In this document: piece by piece, positions 42,739-55,330 of the stretch
Layout of the letters: the number at the start of each line of letters is the position of its first letter
How positions within the stretch are numbered: position 1 is the stretch's first letter
Assembly: GCA_023055425.1 (NCBI GenBank)
Contig: JALGPY010000001.1
Location: 32,291,001 to 32,355,000, forward strand
Reading direction: 5' to 3'
Source: Linanthus parryae
Taxonomy: Eukaryota > Streptophyta > Magnoliopsida > Ericales > Polemoniaceae
Length of the DNA stretch: 64,000 bases
Notes under the pieces: generated by a model
What the model was told of the DNA's origin: nothing
Seen by the model: the letters and a program-made list of their open reading frames with translations, nothing else
Database searches by the model: none
Made by a program: the position numbers and the translations under genes

Positions 42739-45700
42739 GATATAATTATTGGTCCTCGAAGCTTAAACCAACATCTCAACAAGCAATAAGGCATGAGTCT
42801 CCACTCTATGGTTTAAACACTAAATACAAACCTAATGTCATGCATGATGAGCAATATACTATGGTGATGTACTAGGATGATGTGCTTCAAAACCAATTCA
42901 AAGCCGAATAATTGCATTCTTCCCCCCTTAGAGGAGTGACGTCCTCGGAACTCAAAATGTCTCATCAAAAAGGTGAGGACACTTTTTTCTCAGATCACAT
43001 GCTGCTTCACGCTCTTGTCATACGTACCCCCTGTCATGGTATCTATAATCTTAACATGGTCCAGTCTTCTGGTTCGGGATCCAATGAAATGGTATAGAAC
43101 ACTCTTCCTTAGTTGCTACACATGGAACAAGGTATTGTCCAAAATTTTCACTTCTCTCTTCAAGCCATAGTCGTATGTGATCACCTGATCAGTTGGTAAG
43201 GCTATGGGATAGGGATCGTTGATGATGGATTCAACACAGCTATCGCCTATTGATAATTTTCTATCTTATCATGCAGCACTACAAGATGTAATAATATCAC
43301 ATGTAGCACACCATTCAAATTAGCAACTTGGATCGTAATTGATCATTCACAACCAGGTTTCAAAGAATAACTTTGCTTGGAGGCATTTATTCACGTAGTA
43401 GGTCTCACATAAAGTATTAGTGTTCTCCAAATAGGAGTAAAATCTTAGTCCAAAATAGTAACCACAATAATCTGAGTCAGAGTCAAGATTATAACACAAA
43501 TTTATTTGTTCGAGTAGTCCAATTATATAACAACAATGTCAAAAAGAAGTTCACATGCCGATTTGTCTCTCCGTTGTTGGATATAACCTTTGAACACGGT
43601 CTTTGGTGACATATGAAATGTCTTAATTATAATCCCCATTCCAATTGATTACCAGAACACTCTTACAACCACTCAACAAGAGGTAAAACCTCTAGTAGAC
43701 CAATAAAAGCATACAACTTTTAGATTAGCTCCTCCGTGGACATCCATCCCATGACTCGAACAATGATTTCGGTGACAAGACTCCAATAATACACAACCAA
43801 TGATAAGGTGTCTTAATTGCATCAAGATTTAGATTATAACGTGACTAGTGAGATCACGCCCACAACTCAATCAGTGCCAAAGAAAATATTCTCATTGCTT
43901 CAATCATTTACCCAAGTAACTATTGCTATTGTCTCATAAGCTGTCTCATAAGCTGTTGTCTCATAAAATCTCCCAAGTTTGAAAGCAAGTACTCTTAATG
44001 AACGTAAACATAACCCAATTAAAATATATTAGATTATGATTCCCTAAACAATGAAAATGCGTCCAAACGAATTGTATGGCTTCATAAACAAGGAAATATC
44101 TCGTTCCCTTAACAATAGTTAAGTGACAAAACTCCAAAACTGATTCCCAAGGTCAGAACTATATCCGAATGGTACGAAACGTCTTAACTAACAAAACAGA
44201 GAAGCGAAGAGATAGTGCACAAGACTCCAAAGCGGCATGGTTCCTCCTATCCTTATACACTTAACCATAACCATATGATGTTATCGGTGGTTCCCTTTAC
44301 CGTTGTTTTCCTACCGACATATGAAAATTTGCCTCGAGCTAAGGAAATAAATAAAAATAAACCATGTGTACCCAAAAAAATACGATACTGAGGCACATAC
44401 TCTAAGCAACTTATTAATTTTCAAGATGGGTTATACAATTACGAGACTCCCAAACTAATATCCAAATTAACCTTTAGTGATATCTCCTGAAAATCATAAC
44501 TCCATTAACAAAACTCCAAATACAAAATCCTTGAAGATCACTTGCATTAAGAAGACTTAACTACCCAGGCATACCAACGATTTATGTAACTCCAAGAAAT
44601 CTAATATAAGTATAAAACTTGATTAGTACTTCAGAGGTGAATAATCGTCCCATTGTCCAAACATTTGTTTAGTGAAAATGCTCCAATCTTACACGCCAAA
44701 CGATAACTTATGCTAACTACTCCAATGTGAGATTATTCCATAATAAGTTAGACTACCCAAAAATTTGTCTCATTGCTAGCACCAAGGTAGTAGAAAGTTT
44801 CTCAAAATCCAAATCGATAACTCCAATGATAACCGTTACAACATCATGAACTATTTTTCACGAGAAAAAAAGTCTTCAGATTGTCCAAGGCTGAACATCG
44901 AAACTCTCAGTCATATTGAATATAAACAAATGGATGAACTATGGGTGGGTTTGGTATGACTTTTTGAGCTTTTAAGTCGATTTTTTAATTGTTGTGAAAA
45001 TGACATATAAGCTCATGAAAAAAGATGCATGTGTTTGGTGAAAAAAGTTATGCTGTTAAAAAGTTGGTGATGCAACACTTTTGTTTGTGAGTGAAAATTA
45101 CCACTTTACATTTTTTACATTTACTAATAAAATTATGGTAGGTCTAATTAGATGTCGTAGTATGTTAATACAAAAAAAGTAGGGGTAAATTGTTCATTTT
45201 TATTGTTTAAGAAGAAAAAAGTCCAAAAAAAGCTCATGAAACCCAACTTTTTTCAAAATTGTGTTTTACACTAAAGAGCTAAAAGCCAAAATCTAAAAGT
45301 TGGCACAGAAAAAGTCATACCAAACCTTTCAGAAAAGTTCAAAACAGATTAAAAGTCCAAAGTGGATTAAAAGCGGGAAATAAGTCATACCAAACCCACC
45401 CTATATTACGCTTATACAAGAATGATGACACCCAAGGGCACTTCATGAACAAAGAAACGTCTCTTTTCTCGAATAATAGCTAAGTAACAAGGCTCCAATT
45501 ATAAATACCCAATGTAAACGATATCATTCTAGTGACCCAAAGTACTGCACTCGATAACTCCAATGGTCTAAAAGAAAACAAACAAATCTTAGCTTTTCAC
45601 CCTCAACTTCAATTTACATGAGTGATTCCCCTCGTGTGTGTGTGTGTGTGTTTTTCTTTTTTTTTTCTTTTTTTTTTTTAATTTGGTCATCTAATGAAGT

Positions 45701-48200
45701 GCAAGGGGAGAAACAAGATATTTACAAGATATGAAGAGACACAAGCACTATTGGAGCAATCTGATCCATCAAGGCTAGGTAAAAATACTCCAATCAAAAG
45801 GGAAACTCTAATATTCTTTTATAGACATTTCAACTATAATTCCAAGATTATATTTTCCTAACCACTTTAAAGTTGGTTCTAAAATAAATTTGAATATTTG
45901 GAGAAATCCAGAGACATGATTTTCAAAGCGCTTTTTAGGCGGGGTGGGTGGGAAACCTCTATAGTCCACGGTAACTCTTTAGTCTATCATTTCCCATGGG
46001 TCCTCCATAGGTTCCTCCCAAGTCTTGTGAGCTAACAACATTATACACTTTATGAATTGCGGTTTTATCATCCATTGGCCTTGATGTAAATATTTTTACT
46101 TGGGAAGGTACCAGCATCCCTCATCAGCTGAATCCTTATACTATCTCTTAATTGGAAATCGAAGAATTCTCATCAAGTAACGACTCCGAAATGCAATAAC
46201 TCTTAACCAGGACGTTGTTGTATACCCATCTTCCAACAAAAGTGAAAACCCGATGCTCTCACCTATCCAATATTTCTCCGATAAATTCCCAATTTGACAT
46301 ACCCTCCAAGAAAGGTGTTCTTGCCGGGTGGCTTACCTGAAAATTCTCCGCTGTTGGATTCACTAGGTTGACGGCCATATCGAAGCGAGTTAAAGGATAC
46401 TACTATTAGACATCAAACATAAATATTATTCTTTCATAAGGGTATTCTAAGGCTGACTCCCAAACAATCACACACTTAGCGACATTTATAAGAGACAGCA
46501 CAATGATGGAGATCGGACTCTCAAGTAATGTATTAAGATCCCAAAACTTGTTCAGCATCGAAACTATGAAGCCCAAATCTGAGTTAATCATAAATGGTAA
46601 AATGCTCAAAATTATAACTCGGAAAACAAGATTCTAATGAGATGTTGTGACAAACTGTCATCAATGAAAGAAAATTATACTCCTCATGTATTTTAGCGAT
46701 CAATAGGGCTCCAAATATATAGTCTATATTTTAGTATTTCCCAGCACATTAAAAAGTATCAAACAATCTCTATAACAATTATATATTCCGAAATCTCCAA
46801 AGTAGCTAACTCAACCGCAATATGGTTACGTAAAAACACCCAATAGTCTAAATTTCGACAAACTAGCTAAGGGGTATCTAAAACCACCAAATTGAAATCA
46901 AGTCTCCAAACATCTCTCAAACACTTTTGTCTTGAACATAATATAAATACATCTTGTTCCTCCTACATTATTTTAAAACTCGTAACCAACCCAATGCATA
47001 GGTACTTCACAATTCCTCGATACGAGCTCATTTATCCTCTTTTCCCGCTCATACAAACTTTGCTTGAATGGTATTTTCTTAACTACCAAAATTATTTTGA
47101 ATCCTCATTTGTCGGGTTCGAAAAGGTTAGAAATTTTAACCCTCGTTGTGTAAAAGCTATTTCTAGTATTATATAGATGTGGTCTATTGGTAAAATCCCT
47201 ATATTATAACCTATTGTATCATTCATAAGTATCATGAAGTACAACTGAAATAAAATACATGTCACGTAATGAGAAACTAAGCACGTAATATAACACAGTG
47301 ATCATACCGTTGACTACACATGCAATTTTCACATAGACTGTACACATCTTATTTCTTATGCTTCTTTGAAAAATATAAAAGTCATCAAACGGGTAAGCAA
47401 AATTATAAATTTTGTATGGATCGACCTCTTTGAGTCTAATTTCATAATCAAGAAGAATCATCTCAAAATAATTTATAGAATTTAAGTTACGCAGAGAATA
47501 GCATAACTGCTGTTACAAGGCATCAGAACAGAAACTTCAACTTCTCCAAGTCTTATACTGACTTCAACTTCCTCAAAATGGTCTAGGATTTCACCTAGAT
47601 ATAGCCACATGTGTATATTCACCACCATAAAAAATTTGAGATCCATCCAAGATCTGTAAAGATATAAACTCAAAAATACTACAGATGGCCATTATGAAAT
47701 TCTGCTATTGAACAACAAACATTGGAAATTAATATCTAAGTCTCACGAACTTATTTGGGGATGAATTTTTTTATGTCAGATGTCTGAACATGTCTACTAC
47801 CTAAATATTCCGAGAAAAATAATTCAAAATTTAAACATGTATTCTACACCAAATACCATCTGCGGCACAGATTCAAACACTACTAGCATCAAGTTTATCG
47901 TGTTCTATCTTCAATACAACACCAACTTCAAACCATACTTCAACTTAATAAGAAAAAAACTTATTATATTCCCAAATGGATCCTCAAAACATAAGTATCA
48001 TCCTTCACCAAGCAACGAAAACCTACGTAAAAATAACCCAAAAGTGGCTTATGCAAAAACCATTGTAAGAAACTTTAAAACATTGTTTGGCCTCATGGTC
48101 TTATTCCAAAGTAAAACTCCAAAAACATTAGAAGTATAAGAAATCAAAGAAGCCCAATATGTCTACTTCTCATAGTTATTCACACTTGCTTACGACTCCA
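42739..48200 (-). other. Decayed interior of element G
   Basis: About 5.5 kb without a convincing gene. Near 43020-43190 the minus strand hints at a gypsy Pol C-terminus (VITYDYGLKREVKILD, FHV-x-QLRK), close to the purine tract at about 42918. Between 43700 and 46750 a degenerate motif recurs (GTGACAAGACTCCAA-like, at about 43775, 44125, 44670, 45490 and 46705), which suggests an old internal repeat. A MITE lies at 44943-45402 and a GT/T-rich tract at 45633-45680. Confidence 0.5.
44943..45402. mobile_element. MITE-like element with 20-bp terminal inverted repeats
   Basis: 460 bp bounded by GGGTGGGTTTGGTATGACTT and its exact complement, AAGTCATACCAAACCCACCC. A third partial copy (AAGTCATACCAAACC) sits inside at about 45314. 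The interior is AT-rich and noncoding. Short TAT flanks both ends, but a clear target duplication is not established, so the superfamily (Harbinger/Tourist-like or hAT-like) is undecided. Confidence 0.82.
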
Positions 48201-48560
48201 TGTCTTCACTATGGTCATCCTCGAACTCATCATCCTCCTCACTAGGACCTTCTATATCGATCACCATTCTCATTTTGTCATTTACCATGAGCCTCCATTA
48301 ACAATTTACACATAAATTCAGCATTCACCATCCACTCATTTGATAGAAATAGTCTTCATAGTTCAACCTATTGAACCTAGCCATAATATCGCTATACTTG
48401 GCGATAATTTCCTGAAATATGGGCCCCATAGGTAGAGCCTTCACCATACAATAAGCTTGGAAAGCGGGATTCTGATATCGAGTAAACTCCAACGCATTAA
48501 GCTTAATCCTCACAATACTGACATAACACGCTTCCTTGCGGTTCTCTTAGTTCTAGCCAT
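48200..48560 (-). pseudogene. Small gag-like frame of element G with H3-tail-like N-terminus
   Basis: Starts at ATG 48560, about 430 bases after the primer-binding site. The first residues are MARTKRTARKR, then VMSVL and a stop; a frameshift restores RIKLNALEFTRYQNPAFQAY and IIAKYSDIMARFNRLNYEDY (48513-48325). A further shift leads to an acidic tail (MVIDIEGPSEEDDEFEDD) ending near 48190. Its position suggests Gag or a small accessory protein. The N-terminus resembles the histone H3 tail (ARTKQTARKS), which may be chance. It is broken by at least two frameshifts. Confidence 0.45.
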
Positions 48561-48968
48561 CTATAAAAAGACAACGACTCCATATACTCTCTTACTCCAC
48601 AACTTGTATCATAAATAAAAAATGTTTGCCCTTATGAAATGAGTACATACTCTCAAAAATTCAATTTTTGATCACACGAGACTTTCAAAAACAATTCACA
48701 ACTTTTTATTACCCAAACAATAGACGCCTAACCCAAACTCCAATGAAAATTTTTAAACCCAAATACTTAGTTAATCGGGTAGGCCAAAGTTCTTAGCTAG
48801 GAGATGGTGGGTGGGGATACTCGCTTACTAAGTCTATTTTCTAAAGCTTAAGCACATAGTAGACCTATTCAAGACTACCCAAATCCCCAATGGCTTGTCA
48901 AATTTTAAATTCTTTCCGTATGTCCATTTTAAATTTCCCTACAGGTTTTAAATTCCCTTTTTGGATAA

Positions 48969-48986
48969 CCTTTATCTGATACCAAC
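48969..48986 (-). promoter_or_regulatory. Element G primer-binding site
   Basis: The minus strand reads GTTGGTATCAGATAAAGG right after the 5' LTR. TGGTATCAGA matches the initiator tRNA-Met complement. It sets the element's orientation as minus. Confidence 0.75.
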
Positions 48987-50884
48987 TGTAACACCCCCAA
49001 AATGACCAAGTCAGAAACCCGCGGGAGTCACTCCGTACCCGGGGTTAAACCCGAATACAAGGAGGTTTGTACGATCAGAATATCCAAACAAAATCCATAA
49101 AATATTTAATTGAAACTGAAATCTTGTCTTGCCACAAATATGAGCATTATTCCAATATAAAATTCAAACTACCAACTAATGTTCAAATGAAACTAAATAT
49201 GAATGTTACTACTATCACGAGTCGCGTTTTCCCCTTGGACCAAGCTCCCATCTAACCTGTGGTGCAGAAAAGTAAAAGAGAACACCACAATTCAAAAAGT
49301 CGGCGGAAATACTGAGTAAGTAACACCCAAGCATGTAAAATGATGAAGAAGTAATTTGCAAATCCGTTTGTAGTAGTTTCGCTAAACAAAGTGAAAATAA
49401 AAGCTTTGACCCTTTCATAAAAGAAATAAGATGAGAGATGCCAAGTTCATTCATACTTTCCAAATCACATCCATTATCCAAATAATGGGATTCCTAAACT
49501 CATGATATTTAATTTTCCATTAACAACATCCAATCCAAAAACCAATTTGTTAATTTATTGATACGGGGAAAACCAACCACTTCGCAAGTATCCAAGACCT
49601 TACAATTTGTTAAGTGTCGACACCCCGTTACAGACTTCTTGAGGCCAGAAGAGTGAGTACAAGGAGCTATCTGGAGACTTGCAACCGGATTAAATAAAAT
49701 AAATTGGACGAAAGACCGAAGTCAATACGCCCAATGCCAATAGTAACCATACAACAACAATCCCCGCACAACTCCTCCTCTTTACTTTATCGTCGATTAA
49801 TAGATTGCAGTGAGATTTTTAGAGGAACATTTAAAAAACTTGAACATGTATTCATGTAGCACATATTTCACATAAAATCATTTTGAGACAAGTAGGAATG
49901 AAAAACATTTGACACGTAAAGAGGAAAGGCCGCTAGGCCTGGCATGTTTACTTACCTTTAATCTCAAGCAAAGCAAATCACTTCCTAGTAATACTCGACG
50001 TATCCTTCGTCAAAGAAATTGTCGCCTACAAATTTAATAGTATCCTAATCAACACATTGCACACGAAGTCCAATAGGTAAATGAAATAAATTCCTTACTA
50101 ACTCTCCCCAACCGTTGCTAAGGTGAACAACCCATTTTTATAATAAAATACGCCTTATAAAGCAAACTTTTACTATTTGTAAAATCATATCAAACTATAA
50201 TTATATAAATTATAAATAGATTAATAAATATATGAATAGCCAAGAATGTTATTTTCCCAAACTTGATAACATGACATACTACTACTATTTAAGATATGAT
50301 TTATATAAACTTTTATATAAAAACGTAATATAATTAACTCAAAGTAGTAAAGTTTTATTGTTCTTTTTAAAAGAATTTAATTAAACATAACCAATAAACA
50401 TTATTTTTTTTCAATAAAATAACTTTATACAAGAAAAATAAACTCCCAAATGAAATAACCCTCAAAAGTATTTACTAAGGCTTTCATCCCCTAACTCTTC
50501 TCTTTTAAAATTTAAGTATTGATGAGTAAAAAAATAGTTGCCTCATGAGAGACTCGAACATCGAACCTAGTTCCCACAAAGCTTTAAGTCATAACATCTA
50601 ACCACTGGGCCAACAGCTCTTTTGTTCTCTCTTTCCCGACTAATAACCTTAACAACACTAATAATAATGATAACTGAATAAAATAAAAAGGAAAGAGAAG
50701 GAACAAACGGGTTTTCTTTGTTTACCCGATGGAGGAGAAGAGGACGGCGACGGAAGGAGGCGAGGCCGACGGTGGTGAAGACCAACGACGACGCCGGGAA
50801 GGAGGCCACTGCGGGCGGCATCGGCTAGGCACGGCGGCCAGGGCGGACGACGGAGGCAGCGGACTTGGGCGGCGACGGCGGCGC

Positions 50885-50965
<81 letters not shown>

Positions 50966-51542
50966 AAGGAGAGATTGAGCTTGGGGGCGAGGGGGAGAGA
51001 GAGAGCTGATTTGGTGTGAGAAATCTCTGAGATTGAAGGGTTTTATATAGTCATAAGGTGTAGAATTTGCCGCCAAGGAGGAGACCCACGATTTGTTCTT
51101 CGATTCCGAATTGGGTTGTGTATTTGGACGAAATTGATTTTCTTGAAGCTAAAGATTCGATCTTTGTCGAATTTACAGCGGATTGGGAGTGAATCGAGAT
51201 GGTTTTTGGATGGAAAGAGGCCATGGTGACGGTGATGGTGTTGGCGTTGGAGAAGGAAACCGACAGGAGAGTTTTCTCCTGCTAGTTGGAGAAGATGATA
51301 CCTAATTATTGATAAAAGACATTTTGTCCCCACAGGTTTTGTTAAAATACCACTAGCACCCCCTATGTTAATTAAAAGACACTATATATGTTTAGGAAAA
51401 CTACATAAAAGCACCTATTGATTAATAATAATAAAAAACTAACTTTTAAATAATTAAAACTAGTACCCAACACTTATAATAATATTATATTAACATTTCA
51501 TATTATTAGGAAATACCCGTTTCTAAATAACGGGGTATTTCA
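48987..51542 (-). repeat. Element G 5' LTR, full length
   Basis: 2,556 bp. Includes an 890-bp segment (49080-49968) missing from the other LTR, a tRNA-like block (about 50525-50625), a GC-rich block, a GA microsatellite (50887-50962), and TATA (complement of TTATATA at 51043-51049). The outer end has a hairpin (AAATACCCGTT...AACGGGGTATTT). Confidence 0.8.
50887..50962. repeat. (GA)n microsatellite, about 76 bp
   Basis: Partner of the longer run at 42274-42391 in the other LTR of G. Confidence 0.97.
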
Positions 51543-51547
51543 TTGCT

Positions 51548-51984
51548 TGTTCTTCTTTTGTGTCTGAATCACTTGATGAATTAGAGTCACTCCATGAGGC
51601 CATAATTTCTTTCTTCCTTCTGTTGTCATTGTCTTTCTTTTAAAAGTTCTTGTTCTTCTTCTTTTGTGGACAATTCCTTACTAAATGATCTGCATCACCA
51701 CATTCAAAAAAAATTATTACTTTAGTCTTATGCGAATGTGATGAGGACTTACCTTTGTAATCCTTGCTGCTTGAAGGTCTTGATCTCTCTCTGTTCTAGT
51801 CTTTGTTTCCAAAGTTTTCTTCCATGTCTTGATCTATGATGAACATCTTCAACAATGCCTTCCAGTGCATGAAGTTGTCACCACAGAACAATGGAGGTCT
51901 GTTTGCCGCCCTTCCTTGTGAGAAGCCACCATCTCCTACATTACTCATAGTCACAAGATTGTTAGATCTATAGTAGTGACCCAA
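51548..51984 (-). pseudogene. Copia E: N-terminal gag with internal deletion
   Basis: Minus strand. The frame 51984-51796 starts MGHYYRSNNLVTMSNVGDGG and has the Gag start NRPPLFCGDNFMHWKALLKMF. After about 60 residues it jumps to a zinc-knuckle region (CGDADHLVRNCPQKKKN, about 51690) and an acidic Ser/Asp stretch (SWSDSNSSSDSDTKEEQ), so the central Gag is deleted. It joins 41245 after removal of element G and one TTGCT. Confidence 0.75.
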
Positions 51985-51998
51985 GCTCTGATACCAAT
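51985..51998 (-). promoter_or_regulatory. Copia E primer-binding site
   Basis: The minus strand reads ATTGGTATCAGAGC directly after the 5' LTR. This is the initiator tRNA-Met complement. Confidence 0.85.
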
Positions 51999-53467
51999 TG
52001 AAAGTTTGTAATGTAGACCAATTATATGACCGAAATACTCTAGAAGGGGGGGGGGGTGAATAGAGTATGGGAACTTTTTGCTAAAACACAGAATTTAACT
52101 AAGTGATGCAAGTAAAAGACAAAAATCTCAAGGCCTTGAGATTTTGTAAGAAACTTCCTAAGTATAGAAGAAAGCTTCAAGGCCTTGAACTAGCACAAGT
52201 TCAAAATAGTGTGTAACCCTAGTTTGATTTAGATCACTTTCAAGAGTAAATAGCTAAACTTTAAAGTAAAGAACACAGGGCAATTTACAAAGTTCAGTCC
52301 CAATGGACCTAATCTCTGCCTGAGGGATCTAATCCCACCAGGATTGGGCAAACACTTCCTATTACTCACACAGAAACAACCCTAGATCTTCAAGCCTAAG
52401 TGAACTCCCTTACACCTATATAGCTTGTGGTTCCAAACCTATCTAGTATCAGCTACTAACTGTTGAGCTAACAAGAACCTCTTGTTGTTCACTTGAACAA
52501 CTAACCACTAGGTTTTGTGAGGTATAAGATATACAGAAGATAAGTAGATTAAAGTACAAAATAGAAGAACACAGTAGAAGAATCAGCTGAGAAAACCTGG
52601 ATGTGTTCTTCAGGAAAACCGGAATGATTGATCTTCTGAAAGCACTGATTGAAGCTTGAAGTTGTGAGGATTGATGGTCTGATCTTCCACGAATGTATCT
52701 CTCTATCTTTTCCACTTGATTTCTGTTCTCTGTAAGCTTCTCTGTTCTTTCAAATTCAAACCAGTCTTTTATCTAGTTCCAGCAACTGAATGAGAGATTT
52801 CAGGATCTCTGTTCCAGCAAATCCTCATCCTTTCTAACTGCAATTCAAAATAGCTCTGAGTAGATATCCGTTGGAGTTTGTTGTGATAGGATTGCACGTT
52901 TGAAAAACCCGCAACAACATTAATAACAACAACAAACAAAATCCAAATACATAACAACACTAAGTCTGTTTGGATATTCAGTTTTTGAATAAAACTGAAT
53001 CAAATAAATAAGCCGTTAACCTGATTACTAATTAATCATATAAACCAACACAAACCAGTTTAAGACTTGTAAAAGTCATTAAACAAACATAATAACAATG
53101 ATCAGATCCTGCAAGAAAGAATCAAGTTAGATCTGTGAAAACTGTTGACAGCTCAAGGCACATCTCAAGGCCTTGTAGCTCTGAACATTCTTCACAGTAT
53201 TTCAACTGTAACACCATAGTTCTTTGATTCAATCTAATTATGATATCTGCAATATGTTAGACGTATGAAGAATAGATAACTATAATATTTGCAATAAATA
53301 TTTGATCTAAAACATCAGATTGAACACCTGCAACACAAGATTGTCAGATCACATTTCATAAGAAAGCATTTGTCAAGGCTTTGAGGCTTTGATCAATATC
53401 TCAAGGCCTTGAAGACTTAGAAAAACTTTGTCTTTCATCACTCTAAATGATTACTTCCAAAAACACA
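51999..53467 (-). repeat. Copia E 5' LTR (Sirevirus-like)
   Basis: Plus-strand edges TGAAAGTTTG...AAAACACA, about 1,469 bp. It contains a G run and GGTGAATAGAGTA block (52046-52070), as is common in Sirevirus LTRs, and many CTCAAGGCCTTGAG-like palindromes. The outer edge is inferred from where the sequence changes. The matching 3' LTR is not in the window. Confidence 0.7.
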
Positions 53468-54920
53468 CTTAGAAGTCTTGAATCAACATATCTCATTTGA
53501 ACCCATTTAAAAGAGGAGCATGGGATTACTGTATTCTCATAAGTGAAACTCCTATCCCAAAGATGATAGTATTTTAGAGTTCTTGAAGACTACAAGTTTG
53601 AATTATGACAAATTTTATCTCCTAAGTAGATACATTTTCGCCTTATTTTTGTGCTCGAGTATCTAAATATGCTTAAAGCATATTTTTGTGACATTGATCA
53701 TATGATTCGTGTCATGAGGGGGGAGGAAATACCCTATTACAAGACATGAATTTTAATTTAAATGTCTCATTCAAACTTGATCCAAGCGATCTTATAAATT
53801 ATGATATTTATGAAGCATGTAAATCTTGCTTATGCAACTACAAATATCCTCTATAAGGATCATCATCTTGTTAGTTCCAACCCTACAGAAATTGAGAACA
53901 CAAGAGAATCATCAATGAATGATGAAACCAATGCCCTTGAAGAGGAAACAACTCACGTAGATGAAGAGCTACCTACATTTGAGTCTATGATGATCATTGG
54001 TGATATTCACTTTGAAAAGCGCTTGAAATCATATGATATCCTTACACCACTATAAGTGGAAATGTGTTGACTATATTTGCCAAAATCAAAGTCAACATTT
54101 GTGTGTGTAAATACACACGAGCTCTGAAGTTAAAGCATCGAGCATGTATGTGAAGTACTTTGAAGTACTTAAGATGCCTCAAGCATCCACGTTCATATAG
54201 AATAACATATTCAAACGTCCGCACCCTTATGGTTGAATGTGTGAAGACTATTGAAAGAGAAACATGCTATATTGCAAGCAATGCCCATATGTTTCTCATG
54301 GTTATAATTATAACCAACAAATCCTCTATTTGATAAGAGTTATTGTGATATTTCGTTTAGTCTAGAAGACTACGATTATGAAAGTAACTAGTTACACAAA
54401 ATGATCGTACGAATCACTATATGTGAAATCCGTGGAGACTATTTCCCATGAGATATACTTCTTTGCTAAAGAAAATCAAAGATACACACTCGCGAGTAGT
54501 TTATGTGCATATGCATATTATTTAGTATGACGAATGTCTCATGAGTATATAACATGTCATACTTATTAAATGACAGTTTTTATTACTATCTTGAATGATC
54601 ATGTTGCATCATATTATGTTAAACATTATGTATTTCCCATAATCCACTTCTAGGTATGAAGTGTGACATCAAGATGATGCAAAGAGGGGGATATTAAATT
54701 ACGAGGCGCTGTACTTTTTTTCCTCAGCCAATGTTTTTATTGCACAGGGTTTTTCCAAGCAAGGTTTTAGTGAGGCATGCAGCCATGAATAAGTTGAAGA
54801 CTACACCAAATCTCCACTCACATGATGCAATCTTTTTCCTTCGTTAGAGCTTTTTTCCCAACGGATTTTGTTTGACAAGGTTTTAACGAGGCATCGTATT
54901 AATGAATATTCAAGGGGGAG
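53468..54920 (+). other. Remaining interior and 3' untranslated end of copia A
   Basis: No recognisable Pol domain. The frame at 53801-54055 is acidic and unidentified. The last 260 bases (GGGTTTTTCC...AAGGTTTTAACGAGGCA) match the style of copia 3' ends downstream of RNase H. AAGGGGGAG at 54912-54920 is the purine tract before the LTR. Confidence 0.65.
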
Positions 54921-55094
54921 TGTTATGAAATATATATTTGATATGGTGAATATTCACAGAATATTGTACTGCCATATATATATGATACTGATTGACCCCC
55001 ACACCCTATATAAAGGGTGGTTTGGTGGAGAATAATACATACTTGATATTCCTCCCTACATAATTCTCTCTTCTCTACTCTTGAGTTCACAACA
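54921..55094 (+). repeat. Copia A 3' LTR
   Basis: 174 bp, TGTTATGAAAT...GTTCACAACA, TATA at 55007-55013. Followed by TGTAT (55095-55099), the same five bases found before the 5' LTR. Confidence 0.9.
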
Positions 55095-55198
55095 TGTATG
55101 TGTTAATTACGATAATATCATAAATAAAATTCAATATTTTGAATCCTTTTACTCGCGAGGAGATGGATGAGAAAAAATTCTCACGTCCTGTTCTATGA

Positions 55199-55330
55199 CC
55201 CGAAGCTTCTCAAGCTCAAGCATTTACTCTTCTAGTTAGAGACCAACGTCTTGGGCCTGACGTGGGATCCGCTCAAGGACCTACTGGTTTAGGTAAATAT
55301 TTAATGCGTTCTCCGACGGGAGAAGTCATT
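55199..55330 (+). pseudogene. psbC: Plastid psbC fragment in nuclear DNA (NUPT)
   Basis: One frame reads [19 protein letters not shown], then [18 protein letters not shown] and TGEVI, which is the CP43 (psbC) protein of photosystem II. The fragment is about 44 codons with no start or stop of its own, and it leaves the gene abruptly at 55330. One change is visible (a Pro after RLG). The following 200 bases (to about 55540) are more GC-balanced and may also be plastid-derived, but I cannot place them. A nuclear insertion of plastid DNA is the simple explanation. Confidence 0.85.

Noticed and set aside
48000..48560. A captured histone H3 gene
   Set aside because: Only about ten N-terminal residues resemble H3; the histone fold is absent and the rest is unrelated, so it is at most a tail-like motif.
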